Assembly (NCBI GenBank): GCA_023412845.1
Contig: JAEZRH010000092.1
Span: 1 to 9,719, forward strand
DNA from: Bacillota bacterium
GTDB lineage: Bacteria; Bacillota; Clostridia; Oscillospirales; Acutalibacteraceae
Direction: 5' to 3'
DNA length: 9,719 bases
Below are positions 1-6,211 of this stretch, piece after piece. A program made the translations under genes and the position numbers. The notes beneath the pieces were generated by a model. The model saw only the letters and a program-made list of their open reading frames with translations, searched no databases and was not told the DNA's origin. How positions within the stretch are numbered: the first letter of the stretch is position 1; each line of letters starts with the position of its first letter.

Positions 1-2186
1 TTCTCGATCTCTTCCGCGATGGTGTCGTTATAGTCCGCTTCGCTGGACTTCTTGATGAAGCCCACGACAGACTCGATTTCGCTGTCGCTGACGAAGCAGC
101 CCTGAATCCGTTTCGGCTTCTGCGAACCGACGGGAGAGAACAGCATGTCGCCGTGCCCCAGCAGTTTGTCGGCGCCGCCCATGTCGAGGATCGTGCGGGA
201 ATCGACCTGCGAAGAAACCGCGAACGCGATCCTGCTGGGAATGTTAGCCTTGATAATGCCGGTGATGACGTCCACGGACGGACGCTGCGTCGCAATGACG
301 AGGTGCATCCCGGCTGCGCGGGCCATCTGCGCGAGGCGGCAGATCGAGTCTTCCACTTCGTTCGGCGCGGCCATCATCAGGTCGGCGAGCTCATCTATGA
401 TGATGACGATCTGCGGCATATGCTCCATCGGCTGGCCGTCTTCGTTCTGGTAGCCACGCGAGGCCGCAAGCGAGTTGTAGGCCTTCAGGTCCCTCACGCT
501 GTTTTCGGCGAAGGTCTTATACCGTTTCAGCATTTCCGCCACCGCCCAGCCGAGGGCGCCGGCCGCCTTGCGCGGGTCGGTGACGACCGGTACGAGAAGC
601 TGCGGGATGCCGTTGTAGATACCGAGTTCCACGACCTTTGGGTCGATCATCAGAAAACGCACTTCGCGCGGCGTAGATTTGTACAACAGGCTCATGATCA
701 TGGAATTGATGCACACGGATTTGCCGGAGCCCGTCGCGCCGGCGATGAGCAGATGGGGCATTTTGGAGAGATCGGCCACCGCGACTTCACCGGCGATGTC
801 GCGTCCGAGCGCGACGGTCAGGCGGCTTTTTGCGGCGGAAAAGCTGTTGCTTTCCACAAGATCCCTCATGCGGACGACCGTGTTTTTCTTGTTCGGCACC
901 TCTATGCCCACCGCCGCCTTGCCGGGGATCGGCGCCTCGATGCGGATGCCGGCGGTCGCGAGGTTCATGGAGATATCGTCAGACAGATTCGTGATCTTGC
1001 TGATTTTCACCCCGGCCGCGGGCTGCAGCTCGTAGCGCGTCACGGCGGGCCCGCGGCTGTATCCGACAAACGAAGTCTGTACGCCGAAGCTGTTCAGCGT
1101 ATCCACAAGCATGCGGCCGTTCGTCTGGATCTCGCTGACGATATCCATCTCGCTCTGCTCTTTTGTCGTTTCCAGCATGGAGATCGGTGGGAGGTGGTAT
1201 TCGCCGTCGTTCATCGGCACGTCTTCGCTTGCCTGCTGGATTTTTACAGGCGGTGCCGAAGGCGCGCTTTTTGCTTCGGCCGGCGCGGCGGGCGGAATGT
1301 CGGCGATGGCCGGCTGCTGCTGAACCGGCAAAGGCGCCTCGACGGCGGCCGGCTGTTCCGGGTTCGCTGCGGCGGACGCCCGGCTCTCCGCACTCTCGAT
1401 GGAAAACACCTTTTTCAGGCGCTCGAGCTTGTCGTTTTTTTTGGCGGGTCCGGGTTTCGGCGAAGGGGAGCGGACGGGGTGCAGCGGCAGGCCGGCTTCG
1501 TCGAGCGGGATGTCTATCTGCGCTTCGCGGCGGTTGCGCTGTATCCTGTGCTCGCGCACCGCTCCGATGCCGGACATCACCGCGTCGGCAGGCCTTTTCA
1601 TGGTATGGAAAAGCTGAAACAGGCTTGTCCCCGTCAGGATCATGACCGCGATGAAAAGCGCGAGAATCAGGAAGATCTTTGCGCCGAGCGGGCCGAGCCC
1701 GGCAACGGCCGGTATGCCGATCAGGCCGCCGACGAGGCCTGAACCCGAATGCTTCACTCCCTCGTCGTAAAGCGCGAGGAGCTTTTGGAAAAACGACCGG
1801 AGCGAAACGCCCTCCGGCGCCAGAAAAGCGTACACCACTGCGCAGAAAAGGATGATGATAAGGACCATCAGAACCATTTTGCCCGCGGTGCGGGCGGCGT
1901 ATTTTTCAAGCGTCAGCATAATCGATATGTAAAGAAGCAGAATCGGCCAGAGGATGGCGCAGTTTCCGAAAAGCCCGAGAAGCGCGTCATGGCACCAGAG
2001 CCAGATATTGTCCCCTTCGATCAGCACCAGGCAGCCGGTCAGGATCGCGGCGGCGAACAAAACGATGGCGGCAATCTGCCCTCTCTGCTTTTCCGCCTGA
2101 GGATCGCGCCCGGCCTTGGCGGAAGCCTGGGCGCGGGATGCGCTCCCCGCCGGCCGTTTCCGCTGCGTTTTTTGTTTCCTTGCCAA
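1..2186 (-). CDS. spoIIIE: DNA translocase SpoIIIE/FtsK (partial, C-terminus beyond left edge)
   Basis: Membrane-anchored, ATP-driven double-stranded DNA pump that moves chromosome ends through the division or sporulation septum. The minus-strand frame is open from 2207 down to base 1, giving at least 728 residues. From the TTG start, a basic N-terminus is followed by hydrophobic segments near residues 37-56, 68-91, 103-123 and 150-184. An Ala/Pro-rich charged linker spans about 195-300. The alpha region follows with GPAVTRYELQPAAGVKISKI. The RecA-like motor has Walker A GATGSGKS (residues 483-490, bases 717-740), then FLMIDPKVVEL, Walker B IVIIIDELADLMM (about 592-604) and ATQRPSVDVITG. The C-terminal gamma (KOPS/SRS-reading) domain is outside the window. 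Start choice: AGGTGAT (2199-2193) is an exact match to the 3' part of the Shine-Dalgarno sequence and sits 7 bases before TTG 2186. ATG 2207 has no ribosome site and ATG 2192 is too close. It lies directly downstream of tepA, as in Bacillus. Family assignment is certain; the SpoIIIE versus FtsK label is a naming choice. Confidence 0.96.
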   Translation of the reverse strand, partial: MARKQKTQRKRPAGSASRAQASAKAGRDPQAEKQRGQIAAIVLFAAAILTGCLVLIEGDNIWLWCHDALLGLFGNCAILWPILLLYISIMLTLEKYAARTAGKMVLMVLIIILFCAVVYAFLAPEGVSLRSFFQKLLALYDEGVKHSGSGLVGGLIGIPAVAGLGPLGAKIFLILALFIAVMILTGTSLFQLFHTMKRPADAVMSGIGAVREHRIQRNRREAQIDIPLDEAGLPLHPVRSPSPKPGPAKKNDKLERLKKVFSIESAESRASAAANPEQPAAVEAPLPVQQQPAIADIPPAAPAEAKSAPSAPPVKIQQASEDVPMNDGEYHLPPISMLETTKEQSEMDIVSEIQTNGRMLVDTLNSFGVQTSFVGYSRGPAVTRYELQPAAGVKISKITNLSDDISMNLATAGIRIEAPIPGKAAVGIEVPNKKNTVVRMRDLVESNSFSAAKSRLTVALGRDIAGEVAVADLSKMPHLLIAGATGSGKSVCINSMIMSLLYKSTPREVRFLMIDPKVVELGIYNGIPQLLVPVVTDPRKAAGALGWAVAEMLKRYKTFAENSVRDLKAYNSLAASRGYQNEDGQPMEHMPQIVIIIDELADLMMAAPNEVEDSICRLAQMARAAGMHLVIATQRPSVDVITGIIKANIPSRIAFAVSSQVDSRTILDMGGADKLLGHGDMLFSPVGSQKPKRIQGCFVSDSEIESVVGFIKKSSEADYNDTIAEEIE

Positions 2187-2192
2187 AATCAT

Positions 2193-2199
2193 ATCACCT
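2193..2199 (-). promoter_or_regulatory. Ribosome binding site choosing a TTG start for spoIIIE
   Basis: On the minus strand AGGTGAT is complementary to the 3' end of 16S rRNA. Counting from AGGTGA, it lies 7 bases upstream of TTG (2186-2184, in frame, protein starting M-A-R-K-Q-K). The in-frame ATG at 2192 is only 1 base from AGGTGA, and the ATG at 2207 is upstream of it. The TTG is therefore the best-supported start, although ATG 2207 cannot be excluded. Confidence 0.55.
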
Positions 2200-2263
2200 A
2201 AATCCATTTTTGAAATCAGTCCGCATCGGCAGTGAAAAGTTTCCGCCGGTCTTACCGTTCGAT

Positions 2264-2290
2264 GCGGTATGCGGCAATCCATTATACCGC
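2264..2290. repeat. Inverted repeat flanking the possible spoIIIE -10 box
   Basis: GCGGTAT (2264-2270) and ATACCGC (2284-2290) are perfect 7-base inverted arms with a 13-base spacer. The right arm overlaps the TATAAT read on the minus strand. GATGCGG (2261-2267) is also complementary to CCGCATC (2221-2227), so two alternative hairpins could compete. An operator or a leader RNA fold are both possible; neither is proven. Confidence 0.35.
2281..2286 (-). promoter_or_regulatory. Possible -10 box for a spoIIIE promoter
   Basis: Read on the minus strand, bases 2286-2281 are a perfect TATAAT, about 95 bases upstream of the spoIIIE start. The sequence 17 bases further upstream (CCGACG-like) is a poor -35 and no extended TG is present. 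The promoter is therefore only tentative, and spoIIIE could equally be read through from tepA. Confidence 0.35.
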
Positions 2291-2305
2291 AGATTTTTTC
2301 ACCGT

Positions 2306-2322
2306 CGGCGCGAAACGCGCCG
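2306..2322. repeat. Small GC hairpin in tepA-spoIIIE gap (copy 1)
   Basis: CGGCGCG (2306-2312) and CGCGCCG (2316-2322) form a perfect 7-bp stem around a 3-base AAA (TTT on minus) loop. It has no T-run after it on either strand in the direction of transcription, so it is not a classical intrinsic terminator. It resembles the hairpin at 2354-2372 in stem length, base composition and loop. Confidence 0.5.
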
Positions 2323-2353
2323 GAATCCGCTCGATACAAAAGAACTTATGTAC

Positions 2354-2372
2354 TGCGGCGTGAAACGCCGCA
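2354..2372. repeat. Small GC hairpin just after tepA stop (copy 2)
   Basis: TGCGGCG (2354-2360) and CGCCGCA (2366-2372) form a perfect 7-bp stem with loop TGAAA (TTTCA on minus). It starts 11 bases after the tepA stop codon on the minus strand. The following bases (GTACATAAGTTCTTTT) become T-rich only after about 8 bases, so termination would be weak. It may instead protect the tepA mRNA 3' end. Confidence 0.45.
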
Positions 2373-2383
2373 TAGATAGTGGG

Positions 2384-3148
2384 TTAAGCCTTGTTGGCCA
2401 GCTTCAAACGCTGCTGCTTCGCGCTTTCGTCCTTTTTGCGTTTGCTTTTTTTCCTCGCGGCGTCTATCATGCCGTAAAGGCAGTCGAGCGCGTCGGACAG
2501 GCTGCCGAGGGAATCAATCAGCCCCTCCTGAACGGCCTGGGGGCCGTCCAGCACCGTGCCAATGTCGAGAACCAGTTCATTTGTGTTCATCGACAGTTCT
2601 TCCATCCTTTCGGCGGAGATATGGGAATTCTGCGTGATGAACTTTGTGATCCGTTCCTGCATCCGCTCAAAATAATCCATTGTCTGAGGGACGCCGAGCG
2701 TAAGGCCGTTGACCCTGACCGGGTGTATTGTCATGGTGGCGCTGGGAACGATAAAAGAGTGCTTCGCCGCCACCGCCAGCGGGACCCCGATCGAGTGGCC
2801 TCCGCCGAGGACGATCGAAACCGTCGGTTTCCGCATGCCGGCAACCAGTTCCGCCAGGGCGAGTCCCGCCTCGACGTCGCCGCCGACCGTGTTCAGAATG
2901 ATCAGCAGGCCGTCGATATCCGGCGATTCTTCGATTGCGATCAGTTGTGGGATGACATGTTCGTATTTTGTCGTCTTATTCTGAGAGGGCAAAACCGTAT
3001 GACCCTCGATCTGCCCGATGATAGTCAGACAGTGGATCAGATGTTTGCCGTCGCCGGTGATGACGGAGCCGGTGTCCACGATCCTCTGCTCAGTCGGCTG
3101 CGTTTCCCGTTCCGCGGGTTTGTCTTCGTTTTCCGTGTCGTTTTTCAT
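2384..3148 (-). CDS. tepA: ClpP-like serine peptidase TepA (YmfB family)
   Basis: Predicted 254-residue cytosolic peptidase of the ClpP/crotonase superfamily, the group named translocation-enhancing protein TepA/YmfB in Bacillus. Family landmarks are IIGQIEGHTVLPSQNKTTKY (residues 43-62), EHVIPQL, LLIILNTVGGDVEAGLALAE (81-100), the nucleophile site GGGHSIG with Ser119, MTIHPVR with His142, and IGTVLDG with Asp201 as the likely third triad member. The first 30 residues are acidic and low-complexity. The last 25 are very basic (ARKKSKRKKDESAKQQRLKL) and may bind nucleic acid or membrane lipids. ATG 3148 is chosen because GGAGGTG (3165-3159) sits 10 bases upstream; the reading frame stays open to 3358, but that stretch is promoter DNA. 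It is transcribed from a promoter at 3277-3249 towards spoIIIE, an order also found in Bacillus. A true protease role is inferred from the intact triad; the physiological substrate is not known from sequence. Confidence 0.92.
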   Translation of the reverse strand: MKNDTENEDKPAERETQPTEQRIVDTGSVITGDGKHLIHCLTIIGQIEGHTVLPSQNKTTKYEHVIPQLIAIEESPDIDGLLIILNTVGGDVEAGLALAELVAGMRKPTVSIVLGGGHSIGVPLAVAAKHSFIVPSATMTIHPVRVNGLTLGVPQTMDYFERMQERITKFITQNSHISAERMEELSMNTNELVLDIGTVLDGPQAVQEGLIDSLGSLSDALDCLYGMIDAARKKSKRKKDESAKQQRLKLANKA

Positions 3149-3248
3149 AACGCGTTTACACCTCCGTATGGCTTTATTCTGCCAAAAGGGAGCGGTAACA
3201 TACGCATCGGGCGGTACGGCGCCGCGGGAATCCGGAAAATATATCATA

Positions 3249-3277
3249 ATTATATCATCTGTTGTTTTGTTCATCAA
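3249..3277 (-). promoter_or_regulatory. Sigma-A type promoter of tepA
   Basis: On the minus strand TTGATG (3277-3272) is followed by a 17-base spacer and TATAAT (3254-3249), close to the vegetative consensus. Transcription would begin near 3242, leaving a leader of about 95 bases before the tepA ATG. The promoter is back-to-back with the acn promoter, with 48 bases between the two -35 boxes. Confidence 0.75.
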
Positions 3278-3325
3278 GGAAATCGGCGGAATTGCAGAAA
3301 TAATTCTCTTTGGCAAGTTAATAGA

Positions 3326-3354
3326 TTGACAATGTGCTAATTTTATTAGATAAT
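3326..3354 (+). promoter_or_regulatory. Sigma-A type promoter of the acn cluster
   Basis: TTGACA (3326-3331) is a perfect -35, followed by a 17-base spacer and GATAAT (3349-3354) as -10. The start site would be near 3361. This is the only strong plus-strand promoter I see before acn, and it probably serves acn, traX, icd and rex together, since the gaps between those genes are 4, 18 and 38 bases. Confidence 0.75.
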
Positions 3355-3364
3355 ACATCTAATA
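3344..3364. promoter_or_regulatory. 21-bp dyad over acn -10/+1: candidate operator
   Basis: TATTAGAT (3344-3351), spacer AATAC, ATCTAATA (3357-3364): eight of eight base pairs are symmetric. The dyad covers the whole -10 box (3349-3354) and the expected start site, a position where a bound dimer would block RNA polymerase. It does not match the clostridial Rex box (TTGTTAA-N4-TTAACAA), the CcpC box (ATAA-N7-TTAT), a Fur/PerR 7-1-7 box or a cre site. The regulator is unknown. Confidence 0.55.
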
Positions 3365-3513
3365 TATGCAAATGGGTATTCTGCAGAAAATTGAATGTTC
3401 GTTTCAAAAACCACGACTTTTCAGCCGCTGCTTGCCAAGGCATCCATTGCGGCTCAGCTGAAAGACAAGACGCCTTTTTTACAATTACTTTGGCATTACG
3501 GGAGAGATTCAAC
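3361..3513 (+). other. 153-base untranslated leader of acn with possible folds
   Basis: This is the stretch between the predicted start site and the acn ATG. It contains AGCCGC (3423-3428) pairing with GCGGCT (3449-3454), an inner TTGCC-AA-GGCA element, and a CGCC followed by six T residues at 3475-3480. AAGGC (3437-3441) could pair either with the TTGCC just before it or with GCCTT before the T-run, which would allow a weak attenuator-like switch. I recognise no known riboswitch or T-box. The rest of the tepA-acn gap (3149-3513) holds only the two promoters. Confidence 0.3.
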
Positions 3514-5454
3514 ATGGGTTATACACTGGGGCAGAAAATTATAAAGAACCACCTTGTAAGCGGAAAAATGGAAACCGGAACCGAGATCGGCCTGAAAATC
3601 GACCAGACCCTGACGCAGGATGCGACGGGCACGATGGCTTACATTGAGTTCGAGGCAATGGGCATTCCCCGCGTGAAAACGGAGCGCTCCGTCGCTTATG
3701 TCGACCACAATACCCTTCAGAGCGGTTTTGAAAACGCGGACGACCATAGATTCATCCAGTCCGTTGCAAAAAAGCACGGAATTTATTTTTCCCGTCCCGG
3801 CAACGGCATCTGTCATCAGGTGCATCTGGAGCGTTTCGGCGTTCCGGGCAAGACGCTGATCGGTTCCGACAGCCATACGCCGACCGGGGGGGGGATCGGC
3901 ATGCTGGCCATGGGGGCCGGCGGCCTTGACGTCGCCGTCGCAATGGGAGGCGGGCCGTACTATATCACGATGCCGAAAATCCTGCAGATCGAGCTTTCCG
4001 GGAAGCTTTCCCCCTGGGTGAGCGCAAAAGACGTGATCCTTGAGGTCCTGCGCCTGCTTACGGTCAAGGGCGGCGTCGGAAAGATCGTTGAATATACGGG
4101 GGAAGGGGTCAAAAGCCTCTCCGTGCCGGAGCGGGCTACCATCACCAACATGGGCGCGGAACTCGGCGCGACCACTTCCGTTTTTCCCTCCGATGAGGTC
4201 ACGAGGGAATTCCTTGCGGCTCAGGGAAGGGAACAGGACTGGACGGAACTTTCGCCGGATGCGGACGCCGTATACGACGAAACTATCCGCATCGACCTTT
4301 CTTCTCTCAGACCAATGGCGGCGTGTCCGCACAGTCCGGACGCCGTGAAGACCGTGGAGGAAATCGGACCCATCAAAATCGACCAGGTCTGCATCGGTTC
4401 GTGTACGAATTCTTCCTACCGCGACCTGATGCGCGTTGCCTCCATTCTGAAGGGCAAAACCGTATCTTCTGAAGTGAGTCTGACCATTTCTCCCGGTTCC
4501 AAGCAGGTTTACCATATGCTCGCGCGCAACGGCGCCCTGGCCGATCTGATCGGTGCGGGGGCGAGAGTGCTGGAGTGCGCCTGCGGTCCCTGCATCGGCA
4601 TGGGGCAGTCGCCGAACTCCGGCGGCGTTTCGCTCCGTACCTTCAACCGCAATTTCTTGGGGCGTTCCGGGACCGCCGACGCGCAGGTCTACCTTGTCAG
4701 TCCCGAGACGGCTGCCGCTTCGGCCGTCACCGGCGTCCTGACGGACCCGCGTACGCTCGGCGGGGAACCGCAGATCGCCATGCCGGAGCATTTCGACATC
4801 GACGACAATCTGATCCTTTCTCCCGCTTCGCCGGAGGAGGCGAAAGACGTCAGGATCGTGCGCGGACCGAATATCAAGGAGTTCCCGGCGACTTCGCCGC
4901 TGCCGGAAAGCATCTCGGCCAAGGCGCTTCTGAAGGTCGGCGACAACATCACGACCGATCATATCATGCCGGCGGGCGCGAAGATCCTGCCGTACCGCTC
5001 CAACATTCCGTATATGTCGAAATTCTGTTTCGCGGTCTGCGACAGGACGTTCCCGGAGCGCTGTAAAGAGTACGGCTCCGGCATCATCATAGGCGGTTCC
5101 AATTACGGGCAGGGCTCTTCGCGCGAGCACGCGGCGCTGGTCCCGCTTTATCTCGGCATCAAAGCGGTCATTGTAAAAAGTTTTGCGCGTATCCACTGCG
5201 CAAACCTTGCGAACGCGGGCATCCTGCCGCTGGTGTTCAAAAAGGAATCCGATTATGCCGGCATCGACCAGATGGACGATCTGGAGTTGCCGGATATCCG
5301 CAGCGCCATTCAGAACCATCTGCCGATCATTGTCCGCAATCGAACCAAAGGAACCGAGTTCGAAGTCGAAGCCGCGCTGAGCGAACGTCAGTGTCTCATG
5401 GTTCTTGCAGGCGGTCTGCTGGACTACACGGGCCAGCAAAGCGGGAAGGGGTAA
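3514..5454 (+). CDS. acn: Aconitate hydratase (short Aquifex-type, [4Fe-4S])
   Basis: Interconverts citrate and isocitrate through cis-aconitate in the cytosol. The protein is 646 residues, the length of the short putative (Aquifex-type) aconitases rather than the roughly 900 residues of AcnA or AcnB. The substrate domain has LIGSDSHTPTGGGIGMLAMG (115-134). The iron-sulfur ligands are Cys297 in IGSCTNSSYRDL and Cys357 and Cys360 in ACGPCIGMG. The mobile C-terminal domain has LKVGDNITTDHIMPAGAKIL (473-492) and IIGGSNYGQGSSREHAAL, whose Ser-Ser-Arg (535-537) includes the catalytic base and substrate arginine. ATG 3514 is chosen because GGGAGA lies 8 bases upstream; the frame is open from 3334, but that part is promoter and leader. 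It is first in a cluster with traX-like, icd and rex. The close relatives homoaconitase and isopropylmalate isomerase are possible, but the one-chain layout and the icd partner favour aconitase. A nine-G run lies inside the gene. Confidence 0.93.
   Translation: MGYTLGQKIIKNHLVSGKMETGTEIGLKIDQTLTQDATGTMAYIEFEAMGIPRVKTERSVAYVDHNTLQSGFENADDHRFIQSVAKKHGIYFSRPGNGICHQVHLERFGVPGKTLIGSDSHTPTGGGIGMLAMGAGGLDVAVAMGGGPYYITMPKILQIELSGKLSPWVSAKDVILEVLRLLTVKGGVGKIVEYTGEGVKSLSVPERATITNMGAELGATTSVFPSDEVTREFLAAQGREQDWTELSPDADAVYDETIRIDLSSLRPMAACPHSPDAVKTVEEIGPIKIDQVCIGSCTNSSYRDLMRVASILKGKTVSSEVSLTISPGSKQVYHMLARNGALADLIGAGARVLECACGPCIGMGQSPNSGGVSLRTFNRNFLGRSGTADAQVYLVSPETAAASAVTGVLTDPRTLGGEPQIAMPEHFDIDDNLILSPASPEEAKDVRIVRGPNIKEFPATSPLPESISAKALLKVGDNITTDHIMPAGAKILPYRSNIPYMSKFCFAVCDRTFPERCKEYGSGIIIGGSNYGQGSSREHAALVPLYLGIKAVIVKSFARIHCANLANAGILPLVFKKESDYAGIDQMDDLELPDIRSAIQNHLPIIVRNRTKGTEFEVEAALSERQCLMVLAGGLLDYTGQQSGKG
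3886..3894 (+). repeat. Nine-base G homopolymer inside acn
   Basis: Nine consecutive G residues encode Gly125-Gly126-Gly127 of the conserved HTPTGGG motif, all by GGG codons. The frame is intact in this copy. Such a tract is prone to replication slippage and to sequencing error; a one-base change would destroy the enzyme. Confidence 0.8.
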
Positions 5455-5458
5455 TCGA

Positions 5459-6193
5459 GTGGAACTCACCGCGCGCAGGGGCCTGACGGGCAATCAGATC
5501 AAATGGATCGCCATCACCTGCATGCTGATCGACCACATTGCCTGGGCGTTCGTACCCTTTGCCTCCGTGGCCGGGCAGCTGATGCACGTCGTCGGCAGAA
5601 TCACGGCGCCGACCATGTGCTTCTTTCTCGCGGAGGGGTACGCCCATACGCGCAGCGTGAAAAAATATGCGCTTCGGCTGTTCGTTTTTGCCGTAATCTC
5701 CCAGTTCCCGTTTGCGCTTTTTGAATCGCGCAGATTCCTGTTTGTCGACCCGAATGCGGGCACCGAGACTTTCAGCGTGATCTATACGCTGTTTCTCGGC
5801 CTGTTGGCCATTTGGGCGTGGGACTCGGTGAAGAACCGTCTCCTCCGCGCGGTGATCATCACCGGACTGTGCGTGTTTGCGCTGCCTGGCGACTGGATGT
5901 TTTTCGATATCCTGTTCAGCCTGATCTTCTGGGTCTATCGCGGCGATTTCAGGCAGCAGGCGTTCTGGTTTGCTTTTGCGGCGGTCCTGGAAGAGATTGT
6001 TTTCACGCTTTCTTCCGCCGCTATGGGAGCTTCGGTTACTTCGCAGCTGTTTCAGCTCGGCGTACTGCTGTGTCTGCCGATTCTGGCGCGGTACAACGGG
6101 GAGCGGGGCGGCGGCCGGTACTCAAAATGGACTTTCTATATCTTCTACCCGGCCCATCTTCTGATTCTTGGGCTGATACATGTATGGATTTAA
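5459..6193 (+). CDS. TraX-family integral membrane protein (putative acyltransferase-like)
   Basis: A 244-residue, very hydrophobic protein of the TraX family, named for the F-plasmid pilin N-acetyltransferase; chromosomal members in Firmicutes have no settled function. Visible family signatures are IKWIAITCMLIDHIAW (14-29, with Asp25-His26), GRITAPTMCFFLAEGYAHTR (46-65) followed by SVKKYALRLFVFAVISQFPF (66-85), and the C-terminal FYIFYPAHLLILGLI (226-240, with Tyr230-Pro-Ala-His233). About eight membrane segments can be traced by eye. GTG 5459 is chosen because GAAGGGG ends 7 bases upstream and the start lies 4 bases after the acn stop, which implies translational coupling; a longer in-frame opening from ATG 5405 would overlap acn. 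It lies between two TCA enzymes, with no conjugation or pilin genes around it. The job is therefore unknown: acylation of a sugar, lipid or peptide at the membrane is a family-based guess only. Confidence 0.85.
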   Translation: MELTARRGLTGNQIKWIAITCMLIDHIAWAFVPFASVAGQLMHVVGRITAPTMCFFLAEGYAHTRSVKKYALRLFVFAVISQFPFALFESRRFLFVDPNAGTETFSVIYTLFLGLLAIWAWDSVKNRLLRAVIITGLCVFALPGDWMFFDILFSLIFWVYRGDFRQQAFWFAFAAVLEEIVFTLSSAAMGASVTSQLFQLGVLLCLPILARYNGERGGGRYSKWTFYIFYPAHLLILGLIHVWI

Positions 6194-6211
6194 TGATTGG
6201 GAGGCTGACTC

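Noticed and set aside
153..1742. 529-codon plus-strand frame opposite spoIIIE, with others at 1749-2201 and 2138-3340
   Set aside because: They run antisense to spoIIIE and tepA, which show conserved motifs throughout. The predicted products are Arg/His-rich and low-complexity, as expected for shadows.
3149..3358. N-terminal extension of tepA to 3358 and of acn to 3334
   Set aside because: These upstream codons overlap the two promoters and each other. Good ribosome sites at 3165-3159 and 3500-3505 define the starts at 3148 and 3514.
3496..5493. Uninterrupted 665-codon minus-strand frame covering the whole of acn
   Set aside because: It is a shadow of a GC-rich gene: its product is Arg/Asp/Gly-rich with no recognisable motif, while the plus strand gives a textbook aconitase with ribosome site and promoter.
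5459..6193. TraX as a sign of a conjugative or integrative element
   Set aside because: No relaxase, coupling protein, pilin, integrase or att-like repeat is in the window, and the neighbours are core metabolic genes. Chromosomal TraX homologues are common in Firmicutes.
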